Shown in pieces: positions 44,215 through 56,177 of a stretch of DNA of 64,000 nucleotides; position 1 is the first letter of the stretch; every line of letters begins with the position of its first letter. The translations under genes were made by a program, and so were the position numbers. Under the pieces are notes generated by a model. That model was not told where the DNA came from and searched no databases. It was given only the letters and a program-made list of their open reading frames with translations. The stretch is from Protopterus annectens (taxonomy: Eukaryota; Chordata; Ceratodontiformes; Protopteridae). The DNA is taken from positions 1,501,975,667 through 1,502,039,666 of the forward strand of contig NC_056744.1 in NCBI RefSeq assembly GCF_019279795.1. Direction: 5' to 3'.

Positions 44215-45690
44215 TACATTATTGTGAAGACAACAATTAATGAATGTGTCATGCACTCTTTATCTGCACAACGCATTGCTAATTAACTGCTATTCAGTGC
44301 TGGAAGTCACAGGCCTGCAGGTAGCGACACACTTCACATATCCACATAGCATAACTATATGTTGCCTACTACTCTGTTATTGGCACTGTTGCCTAACAGA
44401 CGTACCTTAAAAACATGCCTTGATGGGACTGCTCCCTATGTTTATTAGCTGCAGCAGCGGCTGCAGCCTGTAGCATACACCTTTGTATGTAAAAGTAGCT
44501 GCTACAGACCTACCATACCTCTCAACCCCCTAGAACAGGAAATCTGGACAGAGCCATACTTAATGGGAGAACAAAGGACCAGAGATAGGACATGTTTTAC
44601 AGCTTGCCCTTACACACACATAAGTAAGTTGATAGACCAACAGCTATTGCATTAGCATGCATATTCTGATGAGTATGAAGTCTGACACTCAAATGTCTAT
44701 CCTGACTTCTACCCTTGATGATTTGCTAGTGATTTGCCAGATGACCACAATGTCCTGAGACACTGACCAAACATATAAGACTAAACTGTAGACATTCTGC
44801 AAATATCTCTATAATTGATAGTTATGATACCTACCCTCTGTGATGCTGTATTCTCCATATCCCAGTAATGTCCATCTTAACAACCTAGAAAGGGGCCCTG
44901 GTCTACATGAAGACCTTGTATATTGCATTGTGGTGGCATGTCAATAGCTAATGAAAGTGCAATTCAGCTGTTTTGGCTACAATTAGCATATCAGAGCCAT
45001 AGACTGGTTCAGAGGCAAGTACCTGCTAATGAGTGGCACATTAAAAAGGCAAGCAGCTGGCTATGTGAAACAAGTCTGTATGAGACTTGCCTCACACAGA
45101 GCACATTTTGCAAAGCATTACTGCAAGCACAGTTCAACAAAAGGAGTACTGCACTCCACCAGTTATGTAACTGTTTTCTCCATTTAACAGGATGCTGATG
45201 GAAAGATGGAGGTATGAGGAATAGGGATTACAGCAGTAAGCCTGTCACAGACCTGTAGTAATGACATGTCATTGATATTCTGCTGTCCTATACCTACAGG
45301 GGATGTACACTACAGCAGGTTTGCATAGTTTTCTGTCACTGTAGCACACGGTTATTGCTGGACTGTTCCCACATAGTAGTTGTAGTAGCACTCTGCTATC
45401 TGTCTGACAGTAGCCATATGACATTAGTGGGAGGTTGGCCATAGGAGACACACCACAGTAGACTGGAGTGCTGGGTGTAAGAACACACAGCAGAATGTGT
45501 TATGGAACATGGGGATATACCTCAGTATTGCAATCTCAGTGGTATCCACATATGTAATATGTTACCACACTGTGGGGTATGACATGCGAGGGAGCAGTGG
45601 ATAGTACAGGCCATTATGGGCATGCTTTATCTGTACATAGTGGATATCCACATATCTGGTCCTGTAATGAGTTCCCTTTTTGTTGTCTTT
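44215..45690. other. Non-coding interior of the Harbinger candidate
   Basis: No recognised domain; only short frames. It could hold a promoter or intron of the Myb-like gene. Confidence 0.4.
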
Positions 45691-45693
45691 CAG

Positions 45694-47195
45694 GGACTTT
45701 GTACTGCAGAAAACAAGCCCTCTTCTCAAATGCAGAGAATGAGATAGTTGTTGGACTAAGGCAGCATCATCATAACCTGTTGTCCAGAGGGAGGTATAAT
45801 CGAGAAAAGCGGGTAGCATTGTGAGCAGACCTTGTGTGGAATGTCAATGAAATTGGTCACCTGGACAAGACCTATGAGCAGATCCAACACCGCCCCACAG
45901 ACATGGTAACAGTGAAGCACAGCTGATGTCACAAGGGATTATACCACTACCATTGGATGGCCTGTAACAGAACATCCGCTCTCGGCCACAGAGGAATTCC
46001 TGGTGAACCTAGGAACACAAGACAGCTCTCAACATCCATCATACCATACATCGTGGAGGTGGGTGCCACATTGTTCACAGCAGAAGAGCTTCCAGGTAAT
46101 CTTACTGTGTTCACCAGTGTAATACTGTATCAGTCATTGTAGCAGGCTGTACATACCTGTACGTGGGTGACAGGTCTTTGTGCTTTGGGGGGGGTGGGGG
46201 TTTAACCTCAGTTGTACACACATACTCAGAATGTCAGCAATATAGCCAGTAACACAGTAGCTACTGTACAAGTAGATATAGGCATGTATTACCTTGTAGT
46301 GTTGCAACATTTGGTGGCACTGACAGTACCTCTCCCTCACCTTTTCATAGGTCCATCTGGTGTTGTCCAAGGCCATGGTCCTGCACCTAGTAAGCATGAT
46401 ACTGTTGTTTTACAGATCATATATACCCTATGAAAGATAAGGGCCACCATATTGCCTGATGTACACTTAATGCTATGTTTAACCAGAGTAGAATATTTGT
46501 ATGTTCCATTCTGGAGTAGTTACCTACGGTTCATAGACTGGGTAATCATAGGTGTGTATTTGAACAAACATAAGCATGTTTGTACCTAAAGTTAAAAGCA
46601 AATATGCATCCTGGTATAACATGAGGCAATTACTCTGACATGCCTGTTCAAACACAAAAGAGAGGTGGTACATACCTGAGGCAGTGAAACTAGTAGTGGC
46701 ATACCATTCTCAAGATAGGTGTACTGGGTTTTATGTGTTGTTTTATCATGTATAGTGTCATATTTCATGCCTAAAATGTATATTGTACTAGCATCTTTAA
46801 CTAGATGTACCCGACATGTTATTAAGGCCTTGACTTGTATGTGTATGTTGTTGTGAGATTGTCTGTTGTGCACGGAAGCGGAAATGAGAATATGCGAGAA
46901 TGGTAATGCAGTTGTGGATCCTCGTTTCTATGAGTCTGGGTGGATTACCATACATAATAGTGCAGGTAGTAATGTACTGCTTTCGTCTTGGTTTTCACAG
47001 GTGACCTGGGGGTGGGGTTGGAGTCTGTCCCCCACACAACCTGATGTCAGTGTCTCATGGGACTCCGATGATGATGGTTGTCATAGTGAGGTAAAGGTGG
47101 GTTTGCCAGGGGCTGAATCTGTCCCAGAGGTTGAATTCCTTCTTGTCACTGCACACAGTCAGTACCCCACACATATTATGAAAAAAGTGTAGAGA
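45694..47195 (+). pseudogene. Myb/SANT-like DNA-binding gene of PIF/Harbinger, multi-exon, decayed
   Basis: An acceptor TTGTCTTTCAG ends at about 45693. The exon reads RKQALFSNAENEIVVGLRQH HHNLLSRGRYNREKRVAL, a TGA stop where Trp is expected, then ADLVWNVNEIGHLDKTYEQI and HRPTDMVTVKHS before a second TGA at 45923. This matches the trihelix/Myb-like second protein of Harbinger elements (F-x-x-x-E-N-E, K-R-x-x-x-W, V-N). That protein binds element ends and aids transposase nuclear import. Later exons inferred from splice signals: to a donor after GAGCTTCCAG (46095), 46349-46389, and from 47001 after TTTTCACAG (SVSWDSDDDGCHSE, acidic). Truncated near 47195 by a PLE piece. Confidence 0.65.
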
Positions 47196-47234
47196 GACTA
47201 GGTAAAGGTCCTGTATAAGCACAGCAAATACATC

Positions 47235-47460
47235 TCATAGTATAAAACTAAAGAGGACCAACGTAGCTAGGTGCACAAAACTTTAATAAAAAATAAAAAA
47301 ATATCAGAGAGTAAGTGCTTTCACGACCTTCACAGCCACTTCTTCAGACTCAGATACAATGAAACAATCCACCATTCTTTTAAATTCTCTCATCCAATCA
47401 GAAAACACTAATTAACTAATTAATCAAAATTTAAAAGCATATCATCTCTGATTGTACATT
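47235..47460 (-). mobile_element. PLE terminal (pLTR-type) fragment
   Basis: Reverse strand contains GTCTGAAGAAGTGGCTGTGA AGGTCGTGAAAGCACTTAC, the diagnostic motif of PLE terminal regions, followed by an A/T-rich stretch and GTGCACCTAGCTACGTTGGT. No coding part. Inserted in or beside the last Myb-like exon. Confidence 0.7.
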
Positions 47461-49480
47461 ATTGTATTGTGTTGGGGTGGATGATATCCCACAGGATGGT
47501 AATGTGCAGTGGTTGGGCATGTCATCAGTGTCAGTGCATAGACAACACCTGACTGTGGTTTAGGCCATCCTGGATAACTGCTGGGTTTGTGTGGGTGTCA
47601 GTAACGGATAGTAATATGCAACCACATATTAATGTACCAGTCAGAGTTCATTGACAGTGACAGTGACTGCAGAGAGGATATACCCAGAAGGGGTACACCA
47701 TTAATGCCCTCATTAATGACTGATGGTGAACCCCACTGGTGAGTGGAGTCAGTGCAGTGTAGGTCTTGCGATGCTATATTCTCAGGGTATGACTCTTGGA
47801 TACTTGTGTATACACCAACTGACATACCAGTCTGTACATGGCATACACACAGTTGGCAACATGGCCTGCTGCCCTAATATTCCCATAAACCTTGTCACTG
47901 CAGTAAGCAGGGGCATGGGTGGGGGTACATCAGGGCATACAACACCCAGGCAGACCCAAGCCATCTCACTATACTGCCTGTTTAGGCAACATGTACAAAG
48001 CACCCACTTAGGCAGTCATGATACTGTCATTGTAGGGGTCACTATGTGGCCCATTGATGGCAGACATAAGCAACAAAGGGACATCCAATAGCTTATCTGT
48101 AAGCAGCGATGCTCAACAGGGCACAGTCTTGGGTCCTCTACTGATTGGACTACATCTAATTACTGATCGACTGTGGCTAACAATGTTGGCTGCTGCCTGC
48201 TATTTGTGGGCACTCATACAGTCACTGTGTTATATCAGTGTCTTGCATGACGGTATTGCAAACACATGCCTAGTGACATAGTAATGGCCATAAACTCTGA
48301 GTGAATATATATGTACTATCCTTTCCATCAGGAAGACCTATGTCCATGGTTAGTATCACATCAGTCCCTACATGCAATGTACATACTCAGGGGATGACAA
48401 ATGGCCACACAGACACAGTCACACAGCTGTACAACTCATGTGCCACAGATCAACATGTGTGTACAGTGATATGATAGGAATCATATGGCATAGCTGTGGC
48501 CTCAGTCACTGGTAGGTGACATGCCCATACCCTCCATATATTCTTCCCTCAGCATGCCAATATCTGCATACAACAGTCATGTGTTGATGTATCTTTCCAA
48601 TTTGTAGTGACACTTGCAGACAACCCTCACAGGGTCACATCACATCTTCAGTATGTGCTCACTGCTGTTCATCTGCAATGTGTGTCAGTGTTGCCTGTGC
48701 ACTATAGAGTACTCAGAGGTGATCTGTGCTCTGCATACAGGGCAACTTGCAACCCTGCTTGATTGCATATGCTGCCTATCTATGGGAAGCATAGTAAATG
48801 GATTAGTCGGTCTGAAGATATTAACCCTTTATGTGATGTTAGCAGTACATGCTTGGAGACATTTGTGTAGCAGACATAATGCACCCTTGACACAGACCTT
48901 CCCTGGTACACAGAGCACCTTAATGCACCTCAGCACATGCCATCTTGTATGATTGGCTGGGCGAATGTCATGAATACTGGGTAATCTAGCTGTGTCCCTC
49001 TTGGACTTGGGCAAAATGTGCTGTTCCTGTAATGAGGGGTAGCAAGATGTCTCTAATTGTGATGGCTGTATGGCCATCATGCTACTGACATGCACATCTC
49101 CTATTGCTCAGTGACATGATGTACAATGCTGTCAAAGCCTGACATGCACACATGGCCACATTCAGGCTAGCACCACTTCCATTCACTGCATACAGGACAC
49201 ATCACAGCACACAGAGAGCATGTTGGCTGCATGTACAGTGGAGTACTTACCTATATAGTAGTGCACACTACAGAGGACAATATCTGACGCACACACCACA
49301 CCTCATGTATGATAGTACTATCCGTTTAGGACACAATGCTTGTTAATATCAGCAGACCATGTTATGGTTATTCATTTGGGAGGTGCCACATCACTTGCAA
49401 CCAGTAAAATAATGCAAAACTGCACCAATGTCTGTGTTACAAAGGTTATCATATGGGTGCGATGTGGATATACACAAATC
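47461..49480. other. Non-coding interior of the Harbinger candidate
   Basis: Short frames only (up to 122 residues at 47723-48091), with no recognised motif. Rich in CA/TG and TACA words; decayed exons cannot be excluded. Confidence 0.4.
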
Positions 49481-49889
49481 AAGTTGGCTGATGTGAGATT
49501 AAAACCCCTACCTATCTACCGTTACACACTACAGTTCATAATACTTATTGCATGTGCCATGGAGTTTATCTAATGTCAGACTATCAGCCAGCACTCTTAA
49601 GGTGGGTGACATCATCAGGCCTTGTAGAGTAGGGCAATTTAGAGAGCAGCAGCTAGTTACAGGCAAAAAAGTGCATAACCATTGCAGGGGGAGAACCCAT
49701 AAGGGCATGACCGTTGTGCTGCAAGGGGATATATTTACAGGCTGCAAGGGGATATATTTACAGACAGATGCACAAATGCACATGCACACACAAACACATA
49801 CACCCCCTCGAGTTGGCTGATGTGAGAGTAGAAGCCCTACCCATCTACTGTTTCACACTATAGCTCAAAGTACTTATTGCATGTGCCAA
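49481..49889. repeat. 80-bp direct repeat pair
   Basis: 49481-49560 and 49810-49889 share AGTTGGCTGATGTGAGA, CCTACC(T/C)ATCTAC and ACTTATTGCATGTGCCA, about 85% identical and offset 329 bp. Between them a GCAAGGGGATATATTTACAG unit is itself tandemly doubled (about 49722-49764). Confidence 0.85.
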
Positions 49890-50359
49890 AGGTTACATCT
49901 GTTGTATATGTGATTGCAGCCACAGCACTTGTGGAGTACACAAAGTAGGCTTCTGTTGGACAGCATGTGTGGCTTGCAAAGGGATATTCCTTGGTACTGT
50001 TATTGTATCTAGTGTCCTAGGAATGGGTAGGCAAACATGTGGCCAGGGACATTGTGCCCTGTCCATGCATGCATTGAAACCCTTATACATTACACCACCT
50101 GCTCACCTGTGTCTAACTGGTGACATCCAGCAAGCACAGGGGTCTGTGGATGAATGGATTGTGTGTACTATTGCGCCCTTGGTTAGGTTCTTTTGGGCAG
50201 TGGGAGTGCAGATAACCTCAGCATTCCTAGGGTATATGGGAAAATACACACATCCCACAAATATATGTGTACAACAGGGAAGTCTCTATAAACATTGGTG
50301 TGTGTGTACAATATGTACATGTGCTATGTAGATATATGTGGAGAGTCTATGCATCATTG

Positions 50360-50434
<75 letters not shown>

Positions 50435-50945
50435 AGTATGTACATACTGATAGATACACTAACTATGTGAGAGTGGGATAGAGGGAGATGGATATGTATA
50501 AGTACCTGTCTGTATGTACAGACATTTTCGCATAGCAGGTCTTTTTGATGAAGAGACAACAGAATTGTGCTCAAGTTAGCTAAGTGTAAGAGAATGCCCA
50601 GTGGGACTGTCAATACTTACAAAGTGACTCCGGGCCAGAGCTACCTGTACTCCAGTCCAGGATTTTGTGCACTACAGACATTTCCAGCTGCACCAGTTTC
50701 TGCACTACTGCACTTCCCTGAAAATGTCCATGGCATTCCCCAACTGTGTGCTGTACTTAATATGTGTCTGGGGTACATAATGTAATAGCACACGTGACAG
50801 TTTGCATACCTCTCAGTGTACATTTTTTTGCAGAATGTCCAGCACTTTGCCCATATATCTTGTCTGTTCCTCATACATTTGTGGTGTTCTGGTAAATTAT
50901 TCTATAGTGCAGTCACTGAACAGTCGTAACTACAGACAGACATTT
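49890..50945. other. Non-coding interior with microsatellites
   Basis: (TA)n at about 50363-50390 runs into (CA)n at 50391-50432. Otherwise nothing recognised. Confidence 0.6.
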
Positions 50946-50949
50946 GAGT

Positions 50950-51150
50950 GACAGACTTTATTATTCTGCAAATATTCTGTTCTGATGCAACCCGCTTTTA
51001 TACTAGCCACCTTCTAGGTTATTCAAAGCGTCTGTAATGTCTGTCTGTTGTCTTGGCCCCTTGCCCCTCATTCTCAATGGCTTTGTCCAGCTTTCTTGCA
51101 GTAACAGATTGAGGGGTGTGACAGTCTGTATTAATTCCACCATAAGACTA
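50950..51150 (-). other. Possible 3' exon of a minus-strand gene
   Basis: Reverse strand reads ARKLDKAIENEGQGAKTTDR HYRRFE then a stop, with AATAAA about 70 bp further (about 50955). The composition is protein-like. It lies downstream of the transposase on the same strand, so it may be a terminal exon. Domain unknown. Confidence 0.25.
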
Positions 51151-51245
51151 CCTTACATGCAAAAGATGTGGATACTGCCAGATTCAAACCATCAATACCA
51201 TCATCCATGCTAACATCCCTAGCCCAATGTGCCACACAGGCTGCC
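51140..51245 (-). repeat. tRNA-like cassette 5 (reverse)
   Basis: Reverse strand has GGCACATTGGGCTAGGGATG TTAGCATGG and GATGGTTTGAATCTGGCAG, A/B-box-like. Diverged relative of the other cassettes. Confidence 0.4.
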
Positions 51246-51988
51246 AGACAGAAATGTTTCCTTCATCACACAATCAACAGCATACATACATGCATTGTTA
51301 TTCCTGCATTATGTGAGACATACAACATGTGCCAGGTTCTATGTCACAGCCCTGAGATTGGCTGGTCTGCTGATATATCATTGCTGACTTAATGTTATAG
51401 CAACTGTATGGGAACACTGATGTGTTGGGGGTGGGGGATAACCAGCCCATGATCGGCTGGTATAGACAGTTGTATAACTGTCCTGTGACCCCCACTGTTT
51501 ATCATCTCCCTTGAATAATGCACTGAATATTCCAGCCATGTGGCCTAGTGAATATTATGTAACATACTAATGGACTGGGTACCTGTTGTCCTATGTGGCT
51601 GTTACATCTCTCCAGCTAGCCCACTAACCCACTATATTCCCTTGCATACATACAGCAGGTCCATACATATGCTACCATATTATAGTACTCCTTACAAGTG
51701 GTGTGTAGGTGAGTGACTTACCTTGCGAATGCAACAGTTAACAGAACTGTAGTTTGGGGCTGACAATGTCTAATGTACGCAGTACACATCCAATACATGG
51801 TTAGGTACAGGTTGTGTGGTCTGGCTGGCAGCATTTTTACTATATGTATGCGAGTCAGAGGAGGGTGTCAGTCCACAGGGCCTTAGGTTGTCAGTGCATA
51901 TGTTATGGGTTGTCTCTTGGCCAAGGCCAAGACATAGTGGGCAATCCTAGAGCTGCCTACAGGTACATCCTCGGGGGTTCCTCCTCAG

Positions 51989-53034
51989 TCATCCTGTGGG
52001 TGTGGCTGTGGGGACCTTGGCAGTGGTGGGGGCTGAGTATCCTTTTCTTTGCTGATCCTGCTGAAGCGGTTTCTGCAGGATCATATTGTGTGGCATGGCA
52101 CATACTGTGAACATCTGTGCACATGTGGCTGGAGAGTACTGCAGGGCACCACCAGATATATCGGGGCACCAGAATAGTGACTTCGGCAGCCCAAATACGC
52201 ACTCTATGATGTTCCTAGTTTGTGCTTGCTCCTCATTATGGTGTTCTTCCATGGTTGTGTGTGCATTTCTGATGGGTGTCATTATCCACAGTTCCAGTGC
52301 ATAGCCAGCATCCCCTAGTAAATGGCCATGTGGGATCTCCTCCCTAGCAAACATCTGGTAAAGCTGTGATGCATGCCAGTTATGGGAGTCAGGATAACTG
52401 CCAGGACTTCCAGCACACATATTCATGATAATGCTGTGGGCATTGCACATGACCTGGCAGTTGATGGAGTAATACCCCTTGCGGTTGATGTATATGCGAC
52501 CCTCCTCACCAGGTGGTGCCTTAATGTGTACATGAGTGCAATCTATGGCACCCAGTACCTCAGGGTACTGTGTTACACAGTAGAAGTGTTGTATATTGCT
52601 GCTCCTCAACTCAGGGGTAAGAGGAAAATAAATGTGCTTACTGGCATGTGGTAGCATGGCATCCAGGAACTGGTGGAATACCCTGAATGCTGATGCCTGC
52701 AAGACCCCCATCATGTTCCCAGTGGGTCTTTGGAAAGTCCCTGTAGTATCCTAAGAGCTACACGTACCATTGTGTCAACTGGGATGGGCTCCCCTCTGTT
52801 GGTTCTGAGTTGAGGGTGGCAGAGCTCAGTAAGTTCTTGCAGTATGTCCCTGTCCACCCTGTAGCAGTCTACAATCTCCAGCTCATGTAGCTCCTGGAAG
52901 GTTACCCTGGGACTGAACACTCTTCTTCTCAGTATACGCCTGTCAGCATCAGCAGCAATGACCTCAGCATCTTCCATATGCAGATGTAGCAGACATGCAG
53001 CAGCACCTAGCATTCCTTCAGTTAAAAATCCCAC
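51989..53034 (-). pseudogene. PIF/Harbinger DDE transposase (HARBI1-like), one frameshift
   Basis: About 345 residues in two overlapping frames. The N-terminal part (53034-52711) has VDRDILQELTELCHPQL and IPVDTMVRVALRIL. After a one-base frameshift near 52740 the frame resumes GTFQRPTGNMMGVLQASAFR VFHQFLDAM. The catalytic part (52714-51989) has GAIDCTHVHIKAP (Asp58 of that frame), PGSYPDSHNW (Asp109), LLGDAGYALELWIMTP and RNIIECVFG (Glu171). These are the DDE triad and GDxGY motif of the superfamily. Length is normal for HARBI1-like proteins (about 340). The triad survives, so decay is recent or mild. Known role: cuts and rejoins element ends, generating 3-bp duplications. Confidence 0.92.
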
Positions 53035-53242
53035 ATCTGTACTCCACAGGTGCAGAGTATGGTGGAGAAATCAGATTGTAGGGTGTATACAACCTTTAAA
53101 GTGCTCTTCTGTAGGTGCAGCCTGTGTGATTGGCTACCTATGATATATTCCACCTGCCTAATACATCATTAACAACATTTAATGGCCCTAGTTTAAGTTA
53201 AACAGGGGTCCTAAGTAATTAATATATCATTGGGTTTTAGAT

Positions 53243-53543
53243 GCACTCAGCACTGTGGAGCACCATACAAATGTGCATCCCTCACATAAGTGATGCTTAG
53301 CAAATGGTGTACACCCCCCAGACCTCCTTGCTCAGCACAGCGGCATGCCATGCAAGCACATGGAAGCAAGTGCCCTGCAGGTAAACAAAGCCCAGTAGTC
53401 AGTGTAAAGCCCCCATGAAAAGTCATGGTTAGCATGACAGTGCGCCATGCAAACAAGAGGAAACATACACCCCAAAGGTTAACAAAGCTTAGCAGAAGTG
53501 TACACACTCCCCTGCTCAGCACAGCAGTGCACTGTGCAAACAG
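53243..53543. repeat. Subterminal motif array, right
   Basis: Four motifs of the form CTCAGCACAGC then TGCACTGTGCAAAC start at 53243, 53331, 53428 and 53515 (steps of 88, 97 and 87 bp). Alternate ones carry an adjacent block with GGTGTACACC or GTGTACACAC and GCTTAGCA, suggesting a doubled unit of about 185 bp. Upstream of the transposase start, so they could be transposase or Myb binding sites. Confidence 0.6.
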
Positions 53544-53560
53544 CTGAGCTCCAATGAGCA

Positions 53561-54778
53561 TACAAGTACTTAGAAACACCCTCCCTTGATAAAAATAAAA
53601 TTGTTTAAACTTATTTCCCTTCATTTTGTGGACATGGGGTGGATAGTTTTGCTCATATCTGTATGTGTTATGCCATTTCTGTCAATCTACCTATGTTTAT
53701 ACAGCCCCTGTAATTTGTCTAAAATCCTGTACTTGGAATTTTTCTGTGTACACAATGGTCACTGACACAGTGTCTGCAGGTCTGACTACATGCTTGCTTG
53801 CTCGCTCCACCTACCTCAATTGCATGGAATTCACCTGCTTATTAGATGATTTGCATGGCATGGATACTTCTGTGTTGGACCATGTGTGCACGCTGCCCAG
53901 CTCGGTTTACTGAATCACAGACCTGCTTACTTTCATGTAAGCAGTGTGCTATGATGCCCACACAGTAAAAAAAAATAATGCGTAGGCTTTATTAAATTCC
54001 CCCCTTGAATCACACCCACAGTAATGCCCTGTATCTGGCCACACCTCCTGTATCCCAATTTGGAAATATAAAAAGGTGTCGTACTTAATTTCTGGAGGTC
54101 TGATAACTGGCTGAACAGAAGAACTGGCTTCATTCAACATTGAAAGTGAGGTAGTGCTAAGTGTCTCAAAGTAATAAGTATTCCTTATTAAAGCTGATTT
54201 TGTGTATAGGCACAACAGTGTTGTGAAAAAAAGCAAATGTTTAAGGAATAAAAGGAAAAGTAACTAAAGACTGTTAGGTTAGAGTTTGTGGGGAGGGCAG
54301 GGATTGTATTGCCACTCGTCTTTTGGGAAAGGTGATACATCAGATACAGAAGTACCCCTCCCCCAATATTCTTCAAAACTCCCTGGTGTGTATAAAGGGG
54401 TCAGATGACACCTGACAACCTAAACTCATCTTTGTCCTCCATTTTCAATCCTACCGTCTTACTATTCCCCTATCCTTCACTATCTCGTTTCTTCCACTGT
54501 ATTTTCTTTTTTTTTTTTGTGTATACTACACAAAAATGCATACCTTTCTCATAAAACTGCCTGTATCTTAAGACCATTTCCTCTAACATTTTCTGTTTGT
54601 ATTTTAGGGTGTTCATCGAACATTTTTTTATATATGCAATGTCACTCATGATCTTTTAATGTCTGAAACTTGTTTACCTGTATAAAGTACTTTTTCCTTT
54701 GCTGTGTACACTTTTTCTTGATTATGTATTTGTCAGCCTAAAGTCATTTATTTTTGTTCTCTCTGCCTCAATGTCACT
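53561..54778. other. AT-rich sequence, nothing recognisable
   Basis: No gene or element recognised. GC-richer words around 53760-53900 encode only short frames. Confidence 0.5.
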
Positions 54779-54979
54779 TTTTTTATTCATTTTTTTTGTT
54801 CAAACTTTTTTATTGAGATTTCCAACAAGACAATAAAAAATGTTACAATTTTTATAAATATTGGTAAACTATGTACAATTTTTACAAAGGCCTCAAATTC
54901 AAAAGATAAGGGAATAACAACATAATATAAACATATAATAAGGTTATACAATTTCCAGTGTTTCTTGTTTCCAATTTAA

Positions 54980-55249
54980 TTAAATAGATGATAGTACATC
55001 CAAATTCATTGTCTTAATAAGGGAGAGGACTTTTTCCCAGGGATTAGTCCATTTTCTGGGAAAAATTCTTAGTTCTTTGGTTTTTATTTCCAAAAGAGCT
55101 ACTTCTTCCAATAGAATTATAAAATATTCAATAGTTGGAATGTAGGACGATTTCCATCTTCTTATAATACATTTTTTGGCTACTGCCAACATTGTCCAGA
55201 GTAAATATTTATTTTTGTTGTTCATTGTAATAGATTCATTTACATTCAA
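54980..55249 (-). pseudogene. L1 ORF2 distal C-terminal region
   Basis: 89 open residues including LLWTMLAVAKKCIIRRWKSS and FPRKWTNPWEKVLS, the W/K-rich C-terminal block of Tx1-type L1 ORF2. Confidence 0.6.
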
Positions 55250-55752
55250 AATTATTAAAGATTTTGATAATATGAAGGAATCAGTAAAAATAGCTTGAAG
55301 AAATTTTCCAATTTCATTCCAGAATTTCTTAATTAGAGAGCATTCATAAAATATATGAGACCAATCAGCCTTATGTTTTAGGGAACATCTCCAACATATT
55401 ATTTCTTTAGAAAGATTAAATTTAGCAATTTTATTAAGAGTATAGAAAGCTCTATGTAAAAATTTCCAGGAAAAAAATCTTCCAGACTTGTAAATTAGAT
55501 GTTAATTTAATGGAATGCAGAATATTAGTTTTATTCTCTGGAGTTGGGGACAGTGTATGATCTCTAGTAATTAAAATTCCAAAATTTCTGGTTAGGAGTA
55601 GTTTTATAAATAATATTGATTTTATAAAGTTTTGAGATTAAATTCTTCCAATTAAGTTCTCCATATAGTGTTTCATGTATAACAAATAATGATTTAAAGG
55701 AAGAATTCTCTATTGTGCTACATAAATCTTGAATAAATGGAATTAGGCTATT

Positions 55753-55764
55753 AAGAGCTAACCA
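55753..55764. repeat. SINE target-site duplication, left
   Basis: AAGAGCTAACCA, repeated exactly at 56107-56118. Confidence 0.9.
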
Positions 55765-56106
55765 ATCTTCTTCTTCTTCTTTCGGCTTTTCCCAGTTAGG
55801 GGTTGCCACAGTGGATCATCTGTCCACTCATGATTGGCAGTGGAGTTTTACAGTTTCAAGTTGCCAGCCCGGCGCCCAACCTTCCACAGAAGGCACACAC
55901 ACACTCACACCTAGGGCCAATTTAGAGTGTCCAATCCACCTACTGCATGTCTTTGGGATGTGGGAGGAAACCGGAGCACCCGGAGGAAACCCTTGTGACC
56001 ACAGGGAGGACATGCAGACTTTGCACAGAAGGCACCCCAGCCAAGAATCAAACCAGGGACCTCTTGCTGTGAGGTGACAATGCTAACCGCTGCACCACTG
56101 TGGCCG
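55765..56106 (-). mobile_element. V-type tRNA-derived SINE, well preserved
   Basis: 342-bp SINE inserted in the L1. On the minus strand: tRNA-like head GGTGCAGCGGTTAGCATTG ... GGTTTGATTCTTGGC; central core TCCTCCGGGTGCTCCGGTTT CCTCCCACATCCC and ATGCAGTAGGTGGATTGG; 3' segment CCACTGTGGCAACCCCTAAC and an AAGCCGAAAGAAGAAGAAG tail. Perfect 12-bp duplications flank it. The core is the deeply conserved domain of V-SINE-type families. The 3' part is shared with the short SINEs at 11675 and 59932. Confidence 0.93.
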
Positions 56107-56118
56107 AAGAGCTAACCA
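56107..56118. repeat. SINE target-site duplication, right
   Basis: Partner of 55753-55764. Confidence 0.9.
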
Positions 56119-56177
56119 CTCCGATTCTGATAAATTAAATATCTCAATTACATTTTCTGCATCTAGGGTGACGAAGT

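Larger units (their letters stand above)
40330..53560. mobile_element. Candidate giant PIF/Harbinger transposon, about 13 kb
   Basis: Proposed from content: a Harbinger transposase (minus, 51989-53034) and a Myb/SANT-like protein (plus, 45694-46095), the two hallmark proteins of the superfamily. A second SANT-like multi-exon gene lies at 40990-43420. Short motifs of the form GCTCAGCACAGC followed by GTGCACTGTGCAAAC crowd both ends (40336-40910 in one orientation, 53243-53543 mostly in the other). Terminal inverted repeats and the expected 3-bp target duplication could not be pinned, so both edges are approximate. The interior also carries tRNA-like cassettes, a PLE terminal fragment and microsatellites, so part of the length may be later insertion. 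Confidence 0.5.

Noticed and set aside
51814..52654. Plus-strand frames over the transposase
   Set aside because: Antisense of a recognisable Harbinger transposase.
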